Of a DNA stretch of 64,000 bases, positions 30,762 to 45,700 are shown one piece after another. The notes below the pieces were generated by a model. The model made no database searches and had not been told where the DNA came from. It saw only the letters and a program-made list of their open reading frames with translations. Origin of the DNA: Asterias rubens (taxonomy: Eukaryota > Echinodermata > Asteroidea > Forcipulatida > Asteriidae). The position numbers and the translations under genes were made by a program. Location of the stretch: the NCBI RefSeq assembly GCF_902459465.1, contig NC_047071.1, positions 13,722,385-13,786,384 of the forward strand, read 5' to 3'. Within the stretch, counting starts at the first letter, position 1. The number at the start of each line of letters is the position of its first letter.

Positions 30762-33700
30762 ATGGAGTGCCTTGGCCGAAGACAGAAGGATCTCTATTGC
30801 TCCGCGAAGTTACTGGATGAGACAGAATTGAATCTTGATGTTCAGGTAGGGCTTGTATTAATAACAAACTTTTAGTTTTACTATTCTTTTATTTTATACA
30901 AGCCAAAATTTGTGTATGTTTCTCTATATTAATCTATATGTCAAAACTTAAACTTTTGCATTGTCCTTCCGGTATTTATTTTTAAATAAATATAATTATT
31001 ATAAATTATTTTGTGTTCGTCATTTTTGTTAGTTAGTTAAGTCTGTATTCAGTCAGGGCCCAATTTCATTGATTTGCTTTATTCAAACAAAATACAGCTT
31101 AGCTTAGGCTAAGCACAATCAAATTATGCTTACCAGAATAAACAAGGTTAACAACAGCCAAACTAAATATCACAAGTACCCAATTTATTGAAAAGCAGCT
31201 CTATGAAATTGGGCCAGGTTGGGCTCAGTGGTTTCTTTCACTTTCTTTCAAAGTTTTAGCTCACCTGTACCCTGTACTGTATTTTATAGATGGTTTGCGA
31301 ATTGGGTCATTGACCGCCATCTTTGATGTATTTTACACGTGAAAAGTGCACGAGAGTCACACGCAGTGCGTACACGCGTGCACTCTTTTCACGTGTACAA
31401 AATACATCAAAGATGACGGTCAATGACGCGTATTGCAACCCATGTATGGACCCCGGTTGTATTCCCGCACACAGACCCTTGAATTAGGTTTTCATTCCCT
31501 ACCACCAGACCACTGCATGGATTTTCCTTAGGGTCCATTCCGCTATAGTATCCACGAATGAGACGTTAGCAGAACAAATCTCATTGTTCTAGGAATAGGT
31601 TTTTGCCTTCATTGCCTCCGTCAAATATCAGGCCTGTATATGTATAACTATTACTTAGGTCAGGATGCTTTGCCTACTCAGTATGAGTAAATAAAGCTTC
31701 GTGAGATAAATTAGGAAATTTAAAGTTGTAAATTCTGCAGCTGTGTTACACAGTACAATTAAACTCCATTTATTTTATTAGCAAACCCCATTTTAATAAA
31801 ACATGTAAGCACAAAAACTTGATTTAAAAGCAAAGACAAGCTTACCAGAAAACAGGTTACCCCCCGTCAGCAAAAATTACAATAAGTTAGTTTACATTAG
31901 TGTGACTGGTGCCCTGCTCAATTTTTGCTTAGCAAAGAAATTTGTCGATAGTATTTTCAGCTCAACATCTTAAAGAAATTGGGCCCAGTTTATAAATGCG
32001 AGTTTGTATTTCATTCACCCATTTAAAAGCGGTAATTGTAAGTGGCACCAACATGTAGTTCCTAAATTTATCAAAGACGCACAAGTCTTGCACGGCCTAC
32101 TCTGCATATCACCCACAGTGGCCACGGATAACTTTTTTTGATGGCGCCACCACTTTTTTACTCATTTTTACAAAAAGGGATATATCAATCAGGTAAATTA
32201 GATACTATATTATTTTATTGCGAATGAAAAAGTGGTGGCGCCATACGGAAACTTTTCCGTGGCCACAACCGTCTCTAATATTACACACACAGCTCATTGC
32301 AGATCATGATGCCTATAAAAACAATTCAATATTCCAATATTCCAATATTAATCTGGAGTTGCCCTGTATGATCTCAACTGACTGAGTTCCAATCTTCCCC
32401 AGTAAATCCCCTGTACCAACAAAAAGTCCTCTGGGAAATTAGCTGTCATTGTTAAAATTTAATAAATTATAAGGGTCGTGTCAACTCGGTTGAAGGCTAA
32501 GTCCCTTAAGAATGGTATGGATCTAGCTACAGACCTGAGAGCATGCAGTTGGCAGAGAAAGGTTTGGGAATTGCTCCCGATCAAATGTAGGCTCCAGGTT
32601 AACTGCATCTAACCTTGGCTCTTTTTTTTGGAAAACTAAATGCGTATTTTTTTATTGTACGTTAAATAATATCAGATGTAATACTTTGATTTGTACAGTT
32701 AAACACAAACCAGAACTGTCCACTGAGGAAACTTGTAACGATGTTAGGCCTTGAACTGCCCTCTTGAGGGGGCACAGCAATTTTCCTTGATGGTACATAA
32801 TGTAATTGGGCACTTCTAATGAAGAAAATGTAAGTTTGTATTGAAACTGTGCAAAGAGCTCCATCAGCAAAAGCACAGGGCACTACGGCAATACTGTGGG
32901 TACCCTGGTAGGCCTGTATATGCTTCGGGCAAGGGCACCAAGGCATTTTCTCCTTGGTAAAGGCACCCTATGATTATGAAGAGTAAGTTTCTACTGGAGC
33001 ATTTTAAGGGCACCAAGGCAATGACTAGGGGGCATTGAATTGCCTTCAATGCCTCTGTGGAGTATCAGGACCTGCCATGGGTTAATCTGAGGCCTGTGAT
33101 GTGTTTACAAAGATCTACATGTAAGCCTCATTATGTGGTTCTCACTTCTCAGGCCTGTATACTTTGTTTTTGAAAGGACAAGGGCACCAAGACATTTTCT
33201 TCTTGGTAAAAAGGGCACCCTAACTATGAGGAAATTGTAAATTTCCATTGGAGCATTTCAAGGGCACCGAGGCAATGACCAGGGGGCATGGAGGCAATTG
33301 CCGTTGCCTCTGTGAAGTACAAAATGTATCAGGTCTGCCGTGGGTTAATTCAAGGCCTGTGATGCGAAGGTATCCAAAGATTCGCAGAAGTGTTTACAAA
33401 GATCTAATCCTCATTACATGTGGTTCTACTACTCTAAGTAGTGCTCTGAATGATTGTGATGTAAAATGTTTCTGAATGATGAATCAGAGTATTTGATGGT
33501 TCATAGAGCAAGGACTATATGGAATCTCCTTGCTGTCCTTGCTGTGTATGATCATTGCGGTAGATCTTCAGTTCACCTCAGCTTTTATTCAGTAAAAGCA
33601 ATGAGCAATTCATGATCTAATTTATCCATGCACGACTGTACCTCGTACACAGGCCTGGTGATACTTCACGAAGGCAACCAAGGCGATTGCCTCCATGCCC

Positions 33701-36700
33701 CCTGGCCAGTGCCTTGGTACACTTGAAATGCTCTCGTAGGAACGTACAATTGTTTCCTAGGGTGCCCTTTACAAAGGAGAAAATGCCTTGGTGCCCTTGC
33801 TCTTTCAAAAAAAAACCCGTACAGGTCTGCTTTTCTGCATGCTTTCATAATTTTCACAAATTATAATTGCAAGGTGGGCAAGCATTTGACCCCCCTCCAC
33901 TTCCATGTGTTTTGTTTTGTTGTTGTTTCTTTTGCTTTGTGTTTTGTATAAATTTGTTTACTTATTTTTGGCCTATGAAAATAGTGGTTACTTCTATGCT
34001 CAGAATGTTTGTTTATATTGTGTATGATATGGAAATTGAGTAAATAGACCGATCCATTAAGCTCCGCCCCATTGCGTATTGACCAATCACAACGCAACGA
34101 AGGTCCGACACTAAGGTCCGACATGTGTGCGCATATGCTTGGCGCGCGCGGCAGAGTTGTGCAGAAAGGCATTGGAGAGCCGCACATGTTCTTGCTCACA
34201 CGTGCGTCGTGGGCGGAGTCTACTGGATCGGTCTATTGAATTGAAGCAGGATTAAACATTGGGGACCTTTTGCTGAAAAATTACATGACACTCACAGGGT
34301 ATCTACTAAATTAGATCTGTTCAGTTACTGTAACATTTTGAAAATTCCGACCAACCCACCACCAGTAGCCCCTATCAATTACATTAGCAAAGAAGAAACA
34401 CCTGTATTCACAGGTGTTTGCTTACACAAGCCCCAGGCCTCAAAATGACAAATGATGCACCCCCTCTGTGAAAATAACATCCTTGTGATGCTGCTAGGGT
34501 ATCCAGCAGGCAAAGTCAAGGTCTGGGTCTTCTCATTCCTGAGGGGGGAAAGATTCAATTTTATTCCACTGCGGTTTAAGAGTTCTAGAAAATCAGAGAA
34601 ACCTAAAACGTGGTGTTTTATCTTTTCAAAACAACATTTAAACCTAGATGGGAGGGACATGCCAGTTTTTATTACATTGACTGTATTGAACCCTCAGGTT
34701 TTTCTCAGAACCACCATCACTCAGAAGAGAATAAATACATAGTGTAGTGTCATCGCTCTTTAGTTTTTTATACTACATGTATGTAATGTAACATGTATGC
34801 AACTTTTTCCCGTATCCTCAGCTGAATTCCTCTTTTTATATTCTCATTTGTGCAATTCAAACTTGAAAAAAAAAAACCTGTACGAAACCATTTGAATTTT
34901 GTAGTTTCCTCTTTTTTTTTGTGAAGTTATAGTTACATGCATGATTATAGATTGGAACAATTTTGAATTATTTTTAAAAACCTAAAGGTCAAGATTAAAG
35001 GAACACGTTGCCTTGGATTGGACGAGTTGGTCCTTGAAAAGCGTTTGTAACCGTTTGCTATAAAATGCATATGGGTAGAAAGATGTTGTAAAAGTAGAAT
35101 ACAATGATCCACACAAACATGCCTCGAAATTGCGCGGTTTTTCTTTTACCTCGTCGACTAACACGGTCTGCCATTTATGGGAGTCAAAATTTTTACTCCC
35201 ATAAATGGCCGAACGTGTTAGTAAACACAGTAAAAGGAATACCACGCAATTTCGACGCAAACTTGTGTGGATCATTGTATTCTACTTTTTTCCAAACATA
35301 TGCATTTTATGACAAACGGTTACAAACGCTTTTTTATAGACCAACTCGTCCGATCCAAGGCAGCGTGTTCCTTTAAGGCTCCAGTCTGGTTCATTCAAGT
35401 GGTGAAGGGCAAGTGTCAGATGTCAAACAGAATTGAAGAGTAAACATAATAAATTATTTTTCTAAGAAGCTCCGTTTTCTAATTAAGGTACATACAAATA
35501 AAACAGCTCACCAGACCCGAAGCTCAAGTTAGATCTCAAGTTTGTCCATCTGAGTTAAGACGAACTCCCTAGGTTGAAGTCACTGACTCGAGTGTCAAAG
35601 CTCAACTTCAGACAAATGGCATTTCTTTTTAAAGTTATTTGAGTAAATCAAATGAAAACAACAACTTTCAAAGAAAAGACAAAGAAAATGCACGTGACTT
35701 TTGTCACTTTTACAATGTAAATATTGGTAGTGTTCGCTTTAAACTTTGTACGTGATGCTGGCAGGCAGGGCCAGTTAGTTAGCTTGTCATTTTACTTGTC
35801 TGTCGTTTTTTTTCTTTCTACTACTCATTCATTCAATTTTTTTCCAAATGAAATAGCTTTTCATCACTGAACTAGCTGGCAGGACCACTTGGACAGAATT
35901 CTGGTCCTCGGCTCAGGTGTTTAAACTGGCATTTTGCCCGCAGAGCACTGAAAGCTGCTCTGTCACCTTTAATTTAATGTGCTTGTTTTCCCTCTTGATT
36001 AGTGGCTATTGTAATTCAATTGTAATGCAATACCCTGTGGGTGTTGTTGTTTTCGTTTAGAGGGGGTCTGATTTATGAATGGCCAACCCAGGAGATGAAA
36101 AACACACCAGTACTCTATTTATATGAAACTAACAGTACCAAGTTCACTTTGTAATGTCCAAAGCATTCTATGCTAGTATAACTTCCTTTGTTATAATGTT
36201 AGAGAATGTACGTAAGCCATTGGAGTTTCCACCCTCATCAGTGTTTATGAAATGAAAAACCACCTTGTACCATTTCTACAACCATGCATTACAGAGTTAC
36301 AATCGTACAATGGTAAACTGCTTCCTTCTGATGTTAAGTTTGCACAAGGAAAATAAAGAATATTTATTTTGGTTTTAAATAATAACCTTTTTAAAACATT
36401 GGTGAACAAGGTAAAAACCAACATAAATTGCTTCCTTTTGGTTTATGGATACTTGCATCTGATGGAAATTATTTGGCTCTATTTTGGACAAGAAAGTTAT
36501 GTTTATTTTTTTGTGTCAGAGATATTATGAATACAGTTTGAAGTGTTTTAGAGGCTGATGATTGGTACCTCTCATCAGTCCAGAGAGCAATGTATGAAGC
36601 ATAGAGTTAGGGTATGAAGGTACTTGCTCTGTAGAGTTTGTTGTCACAGCTATATAAACAACCCCATTGATTGATGTACAGAAGTTTCTCACTTCCACCT

Positions 36701-39700
36701 GTTCACTGACCTCATATGGGTTCAGGTCACTGGAAAGACACAACTTTTGTCTTCCTCCATGCAAGGAACTCTGCCTGTTGTAACCATTTAAAATAAAAAT
36801 AAAATAAAAACATTTTGGCATTTGTTATAAAAACTGAATGTGTTTAATCTCAGCATCTCAGTGTGAATCAAAGTTAAAATTATTAAAGCATGCTTTTAAA
36901 AACAATAATTGTCAATGAACATTAAGAGTTCCCGAATCCCAACACTACATGTGTACCTGCTCTTTTCCCATACCAGTTAAAGACAGTGGACACTATTGGT
37001 AATTGTCAAAGACTAGTCTTCACAGTTGGTGTAATAACAAACCTGTGAAAATTTGAGCTCAATTGGTCGTTGAAGTTGCGAGATATTAATGAAATAAAAA
37101 AAAAAAACCTGTCGCACTATGGTCACACGAAGTTGTGTGCTTTCAGATGCTTGATTTCGAGACCTCAAGTTCTAAATCTGAGGTCTCGAAATCAAATTTG
37201 TGGAAAATTACTTCTTTCTCAAAAACTATGGCACTTCAGAGGGAGCCGTTTTTCACAATGTTTTATACCATCAACCTCTCCCCATTACTTGTCACCAAGA
37301 AAGGTTTCATGCTAATAATTATTTTGAGTAATTACCAATAGTGTCCACTGCCTTTAAGGTATCTGTTGTTTTCCATAAAAAGTTGTGCATGCACACTAGA
37401 TAAGACTCCATCAGTTTGGACAGAACGGTGTTGGACTGAACATGGGATGTGCAGGATTTGGAACGATCCATTGTACAAATAACCCTTTATAATTGAAAGG
37501 AAGATATCAAAATGGCTGGTATTTTGTTGTTGGGTTTACAGAAAATAGTACGCCAAAGATCTTTTTGACCTTACATTGTTTGTGTGTGTGTGTGTGTTTT
37601 CTTACAATACAACTAAATCTACACGATGTAATGTCTACAAAGTCCTCTTTAGAGTCTCGGGGTTATCTGTTCGGCTAGTTCTAAGGATTGAAAAATCAAT
37701 AATGTTTGTCCGCTCTGTTCCGCAGTCAATGTGTTTTCACGGTTTGTGAATGTGAAGATAGAGTGTGCATAAAAACGTGCGACACTTGACTTGTACTCAA
37801 GTCTTTCAACGATTTGCAAACAGCTTGCTGTTTAAAATAGCATGATACCTTATTATTTTTATTCACGTGACTCCAAGGTTTTAGCTGGGATTTGGTAAAC
37901 GGGTTTCCAAATTAGCTGGAAATTTAAAAGATTGGGTGACCAAATTGTTCACATACAATGCACAAACATGTAAATGACAAACAAATAGATGTCCATATTT
38001 AAAACAGGGTGTCCAAAAGACCAGCCAGACACCCTGGCTAACACACTAGTCAATGGACAAAAATTCTTCCAAAAATTCTTAGAAGGAAAAATGCACTTAA
38101 ATTAGTGTGATTTGGGATACATAAACAATTTTTGTATATTCCAATTTGAGGTTTTACATTATGGAGCTGGAACACTGCATACAGGAATGACGTTGAACGA
38201 GTCACTGGGGACTTAATTTCAGAACATTCTTCATTCTACAAATTAATCCAGTGCCTGTAATTGCTTGGGTTGCTACACTACCCTTCACCATCCCAGCAAT
38301 TAATCACTGCTTAATTGACCGCTAACGTCCAATTAATCACTGCTTAATTGACCGCTAACGTCCACAATGATCAGACCAGAGTAAAGATTTCCCATTGCTT
38401 GAATAATTGACAAATATTGTTTCAATATTATGTGTGGATTGCAGAGAAATTACACAAACACTTGTGGTTCAGTTTTCTATTCATGTCTGAATACTATTAG
38501 AAGACCTTGCTGTTACTTACGGTATTACCCCTGGTGTTGATCTGTCTGTCCCTGCATCAAGTGGTTACATTTTATACTGGGTCTTTTCTTCTTCAAGGTC
38601 TTCCTATTCATATTCAAAGTATACATGTAACTCCACTTTATTAACAATATATTCAGCATTGAAGTGTTTGGAATTTGCAGTACCCAGGCCTGATACTTCA
38701 CGGATTGCCTCCATGTCCCCTGGTCATTGCCTTGGTGCCCTAGAAATGCTCCAGTACAAATTTGCAATTTCATCATAGGGTGCCCTTTAACAAGAAGAAA
38801 ATGCCTTGGTGCCCTTGCTCTTTCAAAAACGAAGCATACAACCCCGCAGTACCATTAGGCTATTGGGCCTAACTGTTACTTGGACACATTCTCGGTGGGT
38901 TGGTAGTCCTTACTCTATGGTTGGTACATGTACATGTAGTCCTTGAAATGACCCATGCCCCATTTACCTTAGAGGAAAATTGCTGTGCCCCAAACAAAAT
39001 TTGAGATGTCTTTTTTGGCACTCTGACTAATGAGCAGCAATACAAGTTGTTAAGCACTTTGCTATTAGGGGAAATAGTTCACTGGATAAATGCATACTGT
39101 GGTATTAAAACAGTAAAGTAAATTTCTATACCAGTCCCCCATCAAGGCATGTTGTGCAAATTTCCCATCAGACACAACTCTGACCAGTTGTTGGTACCAA
39201 ATGGTGTGTATATAATTGTTCTTGACAATATAGACATCTAGTCTCCAAATTTTTAGACCAACTGGGTCAACCAGACTCTTGGACAGTATTGGAATGTTCG
39301 GGCCATACAAAAAGGTGTCATCATAGGTTTTGGGAATACATTGTTTCACATCCGCTAGTTTTCAAGAAAAACACACAACCATGGAGGAAGGAATACAGTT
39401 AATACCAACTTTTTTTTTCAACTTAATAGTAAATGGAAGTTTTCAAAGATGGTAAATTTGTTAATATATTTCAGTCAGCAAAGTGCTCTGAAGGATTTGT
39501 ATTGGCCTTGAATTTCGTTCTTGAAGGGGCACATAAGGGGCATGAGGAAAATGTAAAATTGTATTCAATTTTTGCAAAGTGCACCATCAGTAAATTAAAA
39601 GCACAGGGCACCATGCCAATTGCTGTGCCGTTAATTCCAGGCACGCACTAGGCCCTACAACTGTAGGACTACATAAAGGAGTTAGGGCTGTTTTTATTTG

Positions 39701-42700
39701 GGTACAACATTCTGTACTGCATCATGCGTCACATGTTATTTCGTGTCGTATGCCTATATCAGTATTAGGACTTTTCACAAAATCCAAAATCTCAGGGTCG
39801 GAACCGGTTCCGAGCCGGAGATTTTGTTCACCCCCGTTTCACACTTTCAAAATTTCAACCCGCCTCCGATCTGGGTAGCATGCTCTAGCCGGGTAGAAAT
39901 CAATCCTTGCAGGAACAAGGGTTGAAAATCTCAATCCGGATCGAAATTGCATTTTTCTGCGTGAACCGTTACGGTTCATGCATTAGCCGGTTCAGGTAAA
40001 GACCAGGGCCCAATTTCATTGAGCTGCTGAGCACAAAAATTTGCTTAGCATGAATTTCTTTCTTGAGAAAAACAGGATTACCAACAAAATTTATATTTAT
40101 TGCATATTGCTTGTTTTTTTTTAGTCATCAGCTGTTGTTTGCCTATCCTGAAAATCACATGGAAATTCGGTTGGTAATCCTGTTATCAAGGAAGAAATTT
40201 CATGCCAAGCAAATTTTCGTGCTTAGCAGCTCTATGGAATTGGGCCCGGAACCAGAGAGGACTTGGGTAGGCTTCAACACGGTTCAAAATGGAGGTAGAG
40301 TGAAAAGGTCTATTGTGTACATTTCGTAATTTGCAGTTACACAGACTGACAGTAGCAGGTTGACCCCTGACAAGAAGATAAGAAACTGAATTATTAAACC
40401 CGCTCCACAAACCTAACCTACTACCCTGGCCAGACGGGTTATCTAATCCAAAGCCGCTTACAATAAGAGAAGATAATCCATGTTAATCCTAACTAATCCT
40501 TTATGCCCTGTGGGTAAAATTGATAATAGACCTGGTCAAACAAAGATATTTATCTTTAAAAGTAGTTAATGGTGTTAATTGTTGAAAGTAATTTGTCTAC
40601 TTTTTTTGTCAGCCCTTGTCTATTGTTCGGGTGTTTTCGATGGTCCTTTTTGTTCAATCAGTTGAGATAATAATCGATGCTCAGGATTGATCAGTTAGGT
40701 TGTCTTATTTAAAGTATTGACTGAGTGTATAGATTGATCGTTTAGTCTTCTTGAGTCCTTGCACAGTTGAAGATGCCAGCATTTATTTGGGGAGGAGTAA
40801 GTAAGACTAAGCACCTTCTAAACAATTCAAATAAGAAGTACAATTTATCAGCTCAGGGCTATAAAAACCAGGGCTCAAATTTTACGCTGGACAAAAATTG
40901 TAACGGTTAGCAAAAAGAAAAGCATGCAGTGTCTGAGAATTTTTTTTACTTGTGGGTTTTGATTAAATTTTATCAACCTTTTGATCAATACGAGTAGGAA
41001 ATTACAATTAACAACCTCCAGCACTGAAACATCATTTTTTACTTTATGTCTTATAGTTGAATGATGCTTACTTCAACCTTTGTCAACAAAAGAAGCAGTT
41101 AGTTATGTATTACTTCTACTTTGTAATGTCATGCCTTGAACTTCAATTTTGAAGGGGCACAGCAGTTTTCATCTGGTAAACGGGAATTTATTGTATGGGG
41201 TAATAATTGTAAGTTTCTATTGGAACCTTGCAGAGGGCGCTACATCAAAAGCAAATGGCAACACGGCATTCGCTGCGGGTACTAGTGGGTTGTTTTGAGG
41301 CCAACATCTTCTCATGTTTTCTCACAGTTACTTTTATGATCCAATTTCTAAACACTGAAAGTTACACTTGTACAAATTTTATTTCTTACTCATGATCAAA
41401 ATAATATAGGGATGTCTGTAGATCAACAACTAGTTCTTCACTGAGCTGAGAATCATCAAATGCCTTGTAATTGTAGATTTTACTCCAATGAAACTCCAAA
41501 AACACTAAGGACCACCCTCTCTGGAAAACTTTCTATTGAAGTTTGCCGAATTGTTGTTACATACTGGGATAATTCTATTTATATTGAAACAAACAAAGTC
41601 TCACAAGAACACACCTGAAAACCCTGTACCTACGAAAAGTACCCGGAGTGAGTGTTAGTGTTTGGGTCAATTAGATTGTACCTCTCTTGCCCTGAAAACT
41701 GTAGCAATTTTGATCCTATACAAGTCTGTGGTTCCCTGCTGATAACCCAATCTGGTTAAATTTGGAGATTATTGCAAAGCTGCTACTGGAAGACCCAACA
41801 TGAGTAAAACATCCTTGAATAATAGTTGGGACATGGAATTAACTAGAGCCTTAAGTCACTTCAGTTGGGCCTGTCTAAACTTAATACAAAATTATACTGA
41901 GAAAATATGATTAGCTGTCATAATAGAGCCTAGACATGTTATGGTATAAATGCAGAAAATAGTTTGGTCTGATGTTTTGACCCTAGCAGAGTCTTTCTCG
42001 CAGGCCTTCGGGAAAGGCTCTGCATGGGTCTAAATGTCAGGCCATTAAGTATTTTTTTGCAAAGTTTTGTTTTTCGGAGTTGGGACTGTCCAATCGGGGT
42101 TGGTACAATCGTCAAATGACAGGGTATCGTTCAATGTTGTTGGAATACTGAATTTGAATATTTAACAAGTACAGTTTATATTAATTGTGCTTTACAACCC
42201 ATCTGGCCAAACTTTCTGGAATTCTTGTTTCGTTCTTTCATCAAAACGTCAATGCCACTGCAACTATTTCTTGAGAATTTAAACAGTTTGGGATACAGTG
42301 CATTATTCGTGTCAAGAAGTACGTTATTAAGTTCATTTAATTTTTAGAATCATCTCAAGAATAATGTGAGATTAATTCTAACAAAATAGTTTTCTGACTG
42401 ATACTTCAGATAAAACATTTTCACGTGATGGATGTTATTTCCACCTGAAATTTGTTCCTACCTAAAAAGCTCTCAGAATGAAAATTCATTGTATATTTAT
42501 CAACATGTACACTGTACCAAGATTTTTCCAATTCATATCTGAATTGATAAGAGTTTTCCAGTCTCTTCCATTTCAAGACTCCTTCCAATTTCTCAGCTTC
42601 TAGACATCTCCGTTTGACATTCAATATATAGGAGGTCAATCAAAAGAAATTGTTTGTGCTGTTCTGTAAAAAAAAACTACGCTCTACATAATCTTTGAAT

Positions 42701-45700
42701 AGAATCAATCATAGACACTAAGTATTAACGTCAATACTACCTGGTCAGTTACCCCTACTACATCTTGTACCCTTTTGTGCGACTGCCATGACATTTGAAA
42801 AACACCCCGGTGGGCAAACGTGACTGTTCAATGGAAACAATATTGCTCAGTTTGAATTCTTTCTTTACTACATGATGCATACGTTGACCTATAAAAACCT
42901 ATACTGAGGTTTTTAATCTGAATTATAAATGCTTTAATAAGAATTATGTCTGGCTAGTACGGCATAAATTGAGCATTACGGATGGAATTTTAATGTTTTG
43001 TTTAGAATAAGATTTTGAAAACAATCTTGTTAAGATATTGCAATTTTTCCCTTTGAGGGTTTAATTCCTTCCAATTTCAGGGCTTGAATTTTACACAAGG
43101 CCACAAGCCTGAAAACCAGTGATTTTAGCATTAGTCTATATGTAGTAAGCTCACAATTTGTCTGAGTGGTAATCTTGTGTGATTTTTTTCTCAATCAAAT
43201 ATCACCTTACTTTTATAAATGAAATTTATTATTTTAAACTGTTGACGTTGAGTCTGGTACTAATAAATATCTTTTAATTTTGTTGAGTATTAAAGTCTAA
43301 AGAATCTTCTCTAAATTGCTTGTTCCCCATTGACCTAATGTGTTCAGGCCAGATACGTCACAGAGGCAACAAAGGCAATTGCCGCCATTCCCCCATGTCA
43401 AGCATTTGTGCCCTTAAAATGCTCCAGTACAAATGTACAATTTCCTCATAGGGTGTGCCCCTTACCAAGGAGAAAATGCCACGGTAACCTTCCCCTTTTA
43501 AAAAACAAAGCAAACAACACAGCTTGCAAGGTATTTATGTATTTCTTGTCTTGTTATTGTCTGTTTACAGAAAAATACCAAAGGCAGTGTGGTATTGGAC
43601 AAAGTCTACCAGAGGTTGAATCTACTCGAGGCGGATTACTTTGGACTTCGCTACCTGGATTCACAAAATCAAACGGTTAGTATCAAAATCACCTGCTTCA
43701 ACGGGTCCCAATTTCATGGCTCTGCTTACTGGAAAGCAAAGAGGCGGTGCTTGCGGAAGCATGGAATTATGCGCTCATGTCAAGCTAATTTCACTGGTTA
43801 GGCCAAATAAAAATAAAAATACTAGTTCAGCGTCCCCGCCCGCATCCTTTTTTTTACTATTTACTATTTTTTGATTTTTGTAAAAAAAAACAAAAAAAAA
43901 AAACGTTTTTATTTTTTTACCCATCTTTTCAAAAGGACTTGCCTAGGAGCTTTTCCCGAATCTAACGTGATGCTCTCGAACACCTATAACCGTCTGTTTC
44001 ATAATACAATATTAGTGAATGCCTACCAGCAAATCTTTTTAGTGTTATCCGACCCTGTTAGTGTTATCATGGAGGTAGTCATAGTGTAATAAGTGTTAAC
44101 ACAGGCAGGTCCTCATGCAACTAATATAGGTATAAATAAGTTTGTGGTTGATTCAAACTGAGAATGGGTGGCCTGTTTGATTTGAAATACTAAGCGACCA
44201 TCGTGGAAAAAAAAATAGTAAATAGTAATTAGTAAGGCCCTCATTCTCCTCTTTTTTGAAAAATCCGGACGATCAACTGGTATTTTTTATTTTTTTGGCC
44301 TTAGTGGGGAATTTTGACTTGTGCATGTGCAAACTCCACTTGCGTACTCCATTCTGCCCTTAAACAGCTAGCGAAGAAATTTGGCGCTTGCTTGTGTGGT
44401 TCATTTTAAATTGATTGACTTTTACTGTCTTAATGATTAGGCCATAAGATTTTACTGTAATTTCTTACCGTCTTCAGTTTAAGATTTTTTGTGTGTGAAA
44501 ATTTGTGCATGGCATATTTTCTTTTCGAGTCAAATCCAGTGTACATGTACGATGAATCATTCTGTGAGACAGATAATGCATGAATTGTAACATAGAGCAA
44601 GGATCTCGTGGCTAACACGCTGTATGCTCTAAGTAACCATCCATGATTATGCAAAAGAAATGACTCACTCACTGATTTCAAGGAACATTAAAGAATTGGT
44701 AACAAACCACGGTCTAATTATGATGATAGTAGAAAACATCCCTTGAAATAGTTCTGTCTGAAATGTCATATTTGATGAGAAACAATTAATCTACTTTCGC
44801 ATTTGGAGTTTATTGCTCAGTGAGCGTATTATTCCTCTTCTTTTTTGCATCAATGACGTGCAAAATGTGTAATCGGTTTTTCACTATTTTCTCGTGACCC
44901 TGATATGTGGTGGTATATCTGAAGTGCTTTTTCACTGCAAGTCAACTGTTTTGTTAGCAAAACCAAAATCCTGTAATGTTCTTTAAAGCCATTGTACACT
45001 TTCGGTACAGAAACAACAAAAATTTACAGGGTTTACAGAAGGTAATGGTGAAAGACTTGTCTTGAAATATTATTCCATGAAATGCTTTACTTTTTGAGAA
45101 CACATTAAAACAATATCAATTCTCGATAGCGAGAATTACGGATTTATTTTAAACACATGTCATGACCTGGCGAAACGTGCGGAAACAAGGGTGGGTTTCC
45201 CCGTTATTTTCTCCCGACTCCGACGACCAATTGCCCTAAATTTTCACATGTTTTGTTATTTTATATATAAGTTGTGATACACGAAGTGTGGGCCTTGGAC
45301 AATACTGTTTACCGAAAGTGTCCAATGGCTTTAAGAGAGTTGGCTCTCTCTACATGAAGTTAATTTTTCCATCCCTACGTGCAGTATTGCAATCACAATA
45401 AATAACACAGCCATAAAAAAAAAACATCAATTCTACATCTACAACAAACACACAGTTCCTCCCAACAAATTAAAAATGTTCAATATGAATGACACTCAGA
45501 CTAATTCAATTTCAAGGCAGTTAATGGAAATTAAAAAAAAGGAACACTGAGTCAATATAAAAACTGCTGGAGTGTGTCACCCAATGGCTAAATACAGGGA
45601 TCTATTTTGGAGGTACGTGTTCGGAACAAAAAAGAAATATATGTCAACCTTGATTCGTTTGATTGGCTGACCTTGCACTTGGCAAGGCTGTCTTGAAATC

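Noticed and set aside
34982..35376. Two similar open frames on opposite strands (MIHT...IYGS)
   Set aside because: The DNA is a palindromic MITE, so both strands give nearly the same peptide.
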